Assembly (NCBI RefSeq): GCF_001278035.1 | Contig: NZ_CP009452.1 | Span: 1,149,501-1,213,500 of the forward strand | Direction: 5' to 3' | Source: Sphingopyxis sp. 113P3 | Lineage (GTDB): Bacteria; Pseudomonadota; Alphaproteobacteria; Sphingomonadales; Sphingomonadaceae | Length of the DNA: 64,000 nucleotides | Part shown: positions 62,607-64,000 of the stretch, one piece after another | How positions within the stretch are numbered: the first letter of the stretch is position 1 | Layout of the letters: each line of letters opens with the position of its first letter | Program-made: the position numbers and the translations under genes | Notes under the pieces: generated by a model | Database searches by the model: none | What the model was told of the DNA's origin: nothing | Seen by the model: only the letters and a program-made list of their open reading frames with translations

Positions 62607-64000
62607 ATGGGGGCGGAAGACATCCAATACAGCAAGTGGCGCTTTGGCCACGTCCTGTTCGACGAAACTGGCGGAAAGCTGGCGATCAATGGACAGGCGG
62701 TCGAAATTGACCGCAATTGCGCCGCCCTGCTTGCCGCTCTGCTGCGCCGCGCGGGCGAACCGCTGGGCAAGGATGAATTGCTCGAAATCGGCTGGCCGGG
62801 GCGCATTGTCCACGAGAACTCGCTCGCCAAAGCAATCAGCCGGCTACGCCAGGCGCTCGGCGAGGATGGCGCGCGCGTCGAGGCGGTCTATGGTAGCGGC
62901 TATCGGCTGACAGGGCCGGTCAAGCGCCTCGAAGCCCTGCCTCCAGAGGCGCTGGAAACCAGCGGGGTGGTCCGGCGTTTTCGCGCGCACCTGTTCGGCG
63001 ACCGTCGGCGGGCGATGATGACGTGCGCCATCACTATTGCCAGCCTCAGTCTTCTCGTCGCCGGGCTGGCCACATGGTGGGCGATGACTGCGCGGGCGCA
63101 GCTTGCCGAACAGGAGCGCGAGGTCGAAGTACTCCTGACCTTTTTATCGTCTGACGTGCTCGCGGCAGCCGACCCTTATGCGGTGGGCTATCAGAATCAA
63201 TCGCTACGCCAGGCCGTCGAGCGGACGGCCGCGACGATGGATAACCGGCTGCGCGATGACCCCGAGACGCGCGTCATGCTTCACCGCACCATTGCGCAGG
63301 CCTTTTCGGGCTGGGGCGAATATGAAAAGGCGGTCAACCATTTCGATCGCGCGCAAATGCTCAGCGTGCGACTTCATGGCGTTTACGCGCGCCAGAACGT
63401 CCCGATAGATATCGGGCTGTGCCAGAATTTGCGCCTCGCCGGCGAAACGCGGCGCGCGGAACGCATCTGCCGGCGTGCCGAACAGGTGGCACGCGACACG
63501 CGATCGCCGCTGCTCGGCGCCGCGCAGACGGTGCGCGCCAAACTCCAGTTCGAGATCGGCGAATATGATCGCGCCGCCACGGCATTGGCCGGTGTACTGC
63601 AAAAGTCGCAAGGACTGTCATCGGCCGAACGCGCCGATGCGGAGTGGTTCTACGCTCTTTCGTTGCGCAAGCTTGCTCGCTTCGACCTGGCTGATGGAGC
63701 GTTCCGGCGCCATCTGACCATCCGCCAGACGACAATGGGCGCATCGCATCCGCTCACCGCCTGGGCGCATGCCGATTACGGCGACTTTCTGGTGGCGGCT
63801 GGCGATTTCGCTAAGGCCGAACAGCATCTTGCTGCGGCGCAGAAGGTCTTCGACGCTGCGCTCGGACCCGACCATCCCGAATCGCTCTCGCCCGCCTACA
63901 GCCGCGCGGTCGCCGCGCTGTGGCGCCGCGACTGGACGGGCGCGCGCTCGATCCTGCACCCGTTGCTCGCGCGCTATCGCGAAACGCTGGGTTCGGACCA
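62607..64000 (+). CDS. Winged-helix/transmembrane/TPR regulator (3' end outside window)
   Basis: The frame from ATG 62607 is open to the window end (464 codons). Residues 10-102 form a CadC-type winged helix (LEIGWPGRIVHENSLAKAIS, AVYGSGYRLTG), closely similar to that of the preceding gene. A membrane helix lies near 137-157 (MMTCAITIASLSLLVAGLAT). TPR-like repeats follow (GEYEKAVNHFDRAQ, GEYDRAATALAGVL, GDFAKAEQHLAAAQKVF). Its architecture is that of the kinase protein at 57147 without the kinase domain, so the two are related. Confidence 0.82.
   Translation, partial: MGAEDIQYSKWRFGHVLFDETGGKLAINGQAVEIDRNCAALLAALLRRAGEPLGKDELLEIGWPGRIVHENSLAKAISRLRQALGEDGARVEAVYGSGYRLTGPVKRLEALPPEALETSGVVRRFRAHLFGDRRRAMMTCAITIASLSLLVAGLATWWAMTARAQLAEQEREVEVLLTFLSSDVLAAADPYAVGYQNQSLRQAVERTAATMDNRLRDDPETRVMLHRTIAQAFSGWGEYEKAVNHFDRAQMLSVRLHGVYARQNVPIDIGLCQNLRLAGETRRAERICRRAEQVARDTRSPLLGAAQTVRAKLQFEIGEYDRAATALAGVLQKSQGLSSAERADAEWFYALSLRKLARFDLADGAFRRHLTIRQTTMGASHPLTAWAHADYGDFLVAAGDFAKAEQHLAAAQKVFDAALGPDHPESLSPAYSRAVAALWRRDWTGARSILHPLLARYRETLGSD

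Overview
The window is GC-rich alphaproteobacterial chromosome, most likely from a sphingomonad (Sphingopyxis-like). This is inferred from three long TonB-dependent receptors tied to catabolic genes, a trb-type conjugation operon, a HWE-family sensor kinase, a DgcA/DgcN pair and many ATGA/GTGA-overlapped operons. No rRNA, tRNA or CRISPR array was found.

Layout. (1) 1-5.4 kb is the right end of an integrated island. A truncated SIR2-like gene, a HerA ATPase and a DEDDh exonuclease overlap in one operon, a probable anti-phage module. A thermonuclease and a P4-type integrase lie on the other strand. The integrase side abuts a radC gene cut off inside its catalytic HxH motif, so radC is the probable insertion site. 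(2) 5.4-7.2 kb: leftward cassette of membrane-anchored LuxR-type regulator, small protein, membrane protein and broken radC. (3) 7.6-16.6 kb: trbBCDEJ-(K?)-LFGI, a type IV secretion channel with no relaxase or coupling protein in view. (4) 16.8-20.8 kb: an ISAs1-family and an IS701-family element, each intact with target duplications, on either side of a PAS/HWE histidine kinase.

(5) 20.9-26.2 kb: secreted unknown protein, TonB receptor and Tat-exported formylglycine sulfatase. (6) 26.3-32.2 kb: AlkB-like dioxygenase and a run of stress-type small genes, including a Gln-rich protein, plus two frameshifted genes. (7) 32.3-43.5 kb: a D-glutamate/muropeptide utilisation locus. It holds an XRE-cupin regulator, two serine hydrolases, DgcA, a TonB receptor, DgcN, a permease and an M19 dipeptidase. 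The two transcription units carry nearly identical promoter/operator boxes. (8) 43.5-52.5 kb: AraC regulator divergent from TonB receptor, acetoacetate-CoA ligase, MFS permease and tannase-family esterase.

(9) 52.8-56.9 kb: a toxin-antitoxin/integrase islet with RES-Xre, an orphan XRE regulator with a cut-off ImmA/IrrE-like start, ParDE, a small tyrosine recombinase and a broken AbiEi-like gene. (10) 57.1-64.0 kb: three transmembrane winged-helix proteins of CadC type. One is fused to a Ser/Thr kinase and TPR region, one to a receiver-like domain and one (cut by the window end) to TPRs; a cold-shock-like membrane protein and a lipoprotein lie between them. The most unusual material is in (1), (7) and (10).
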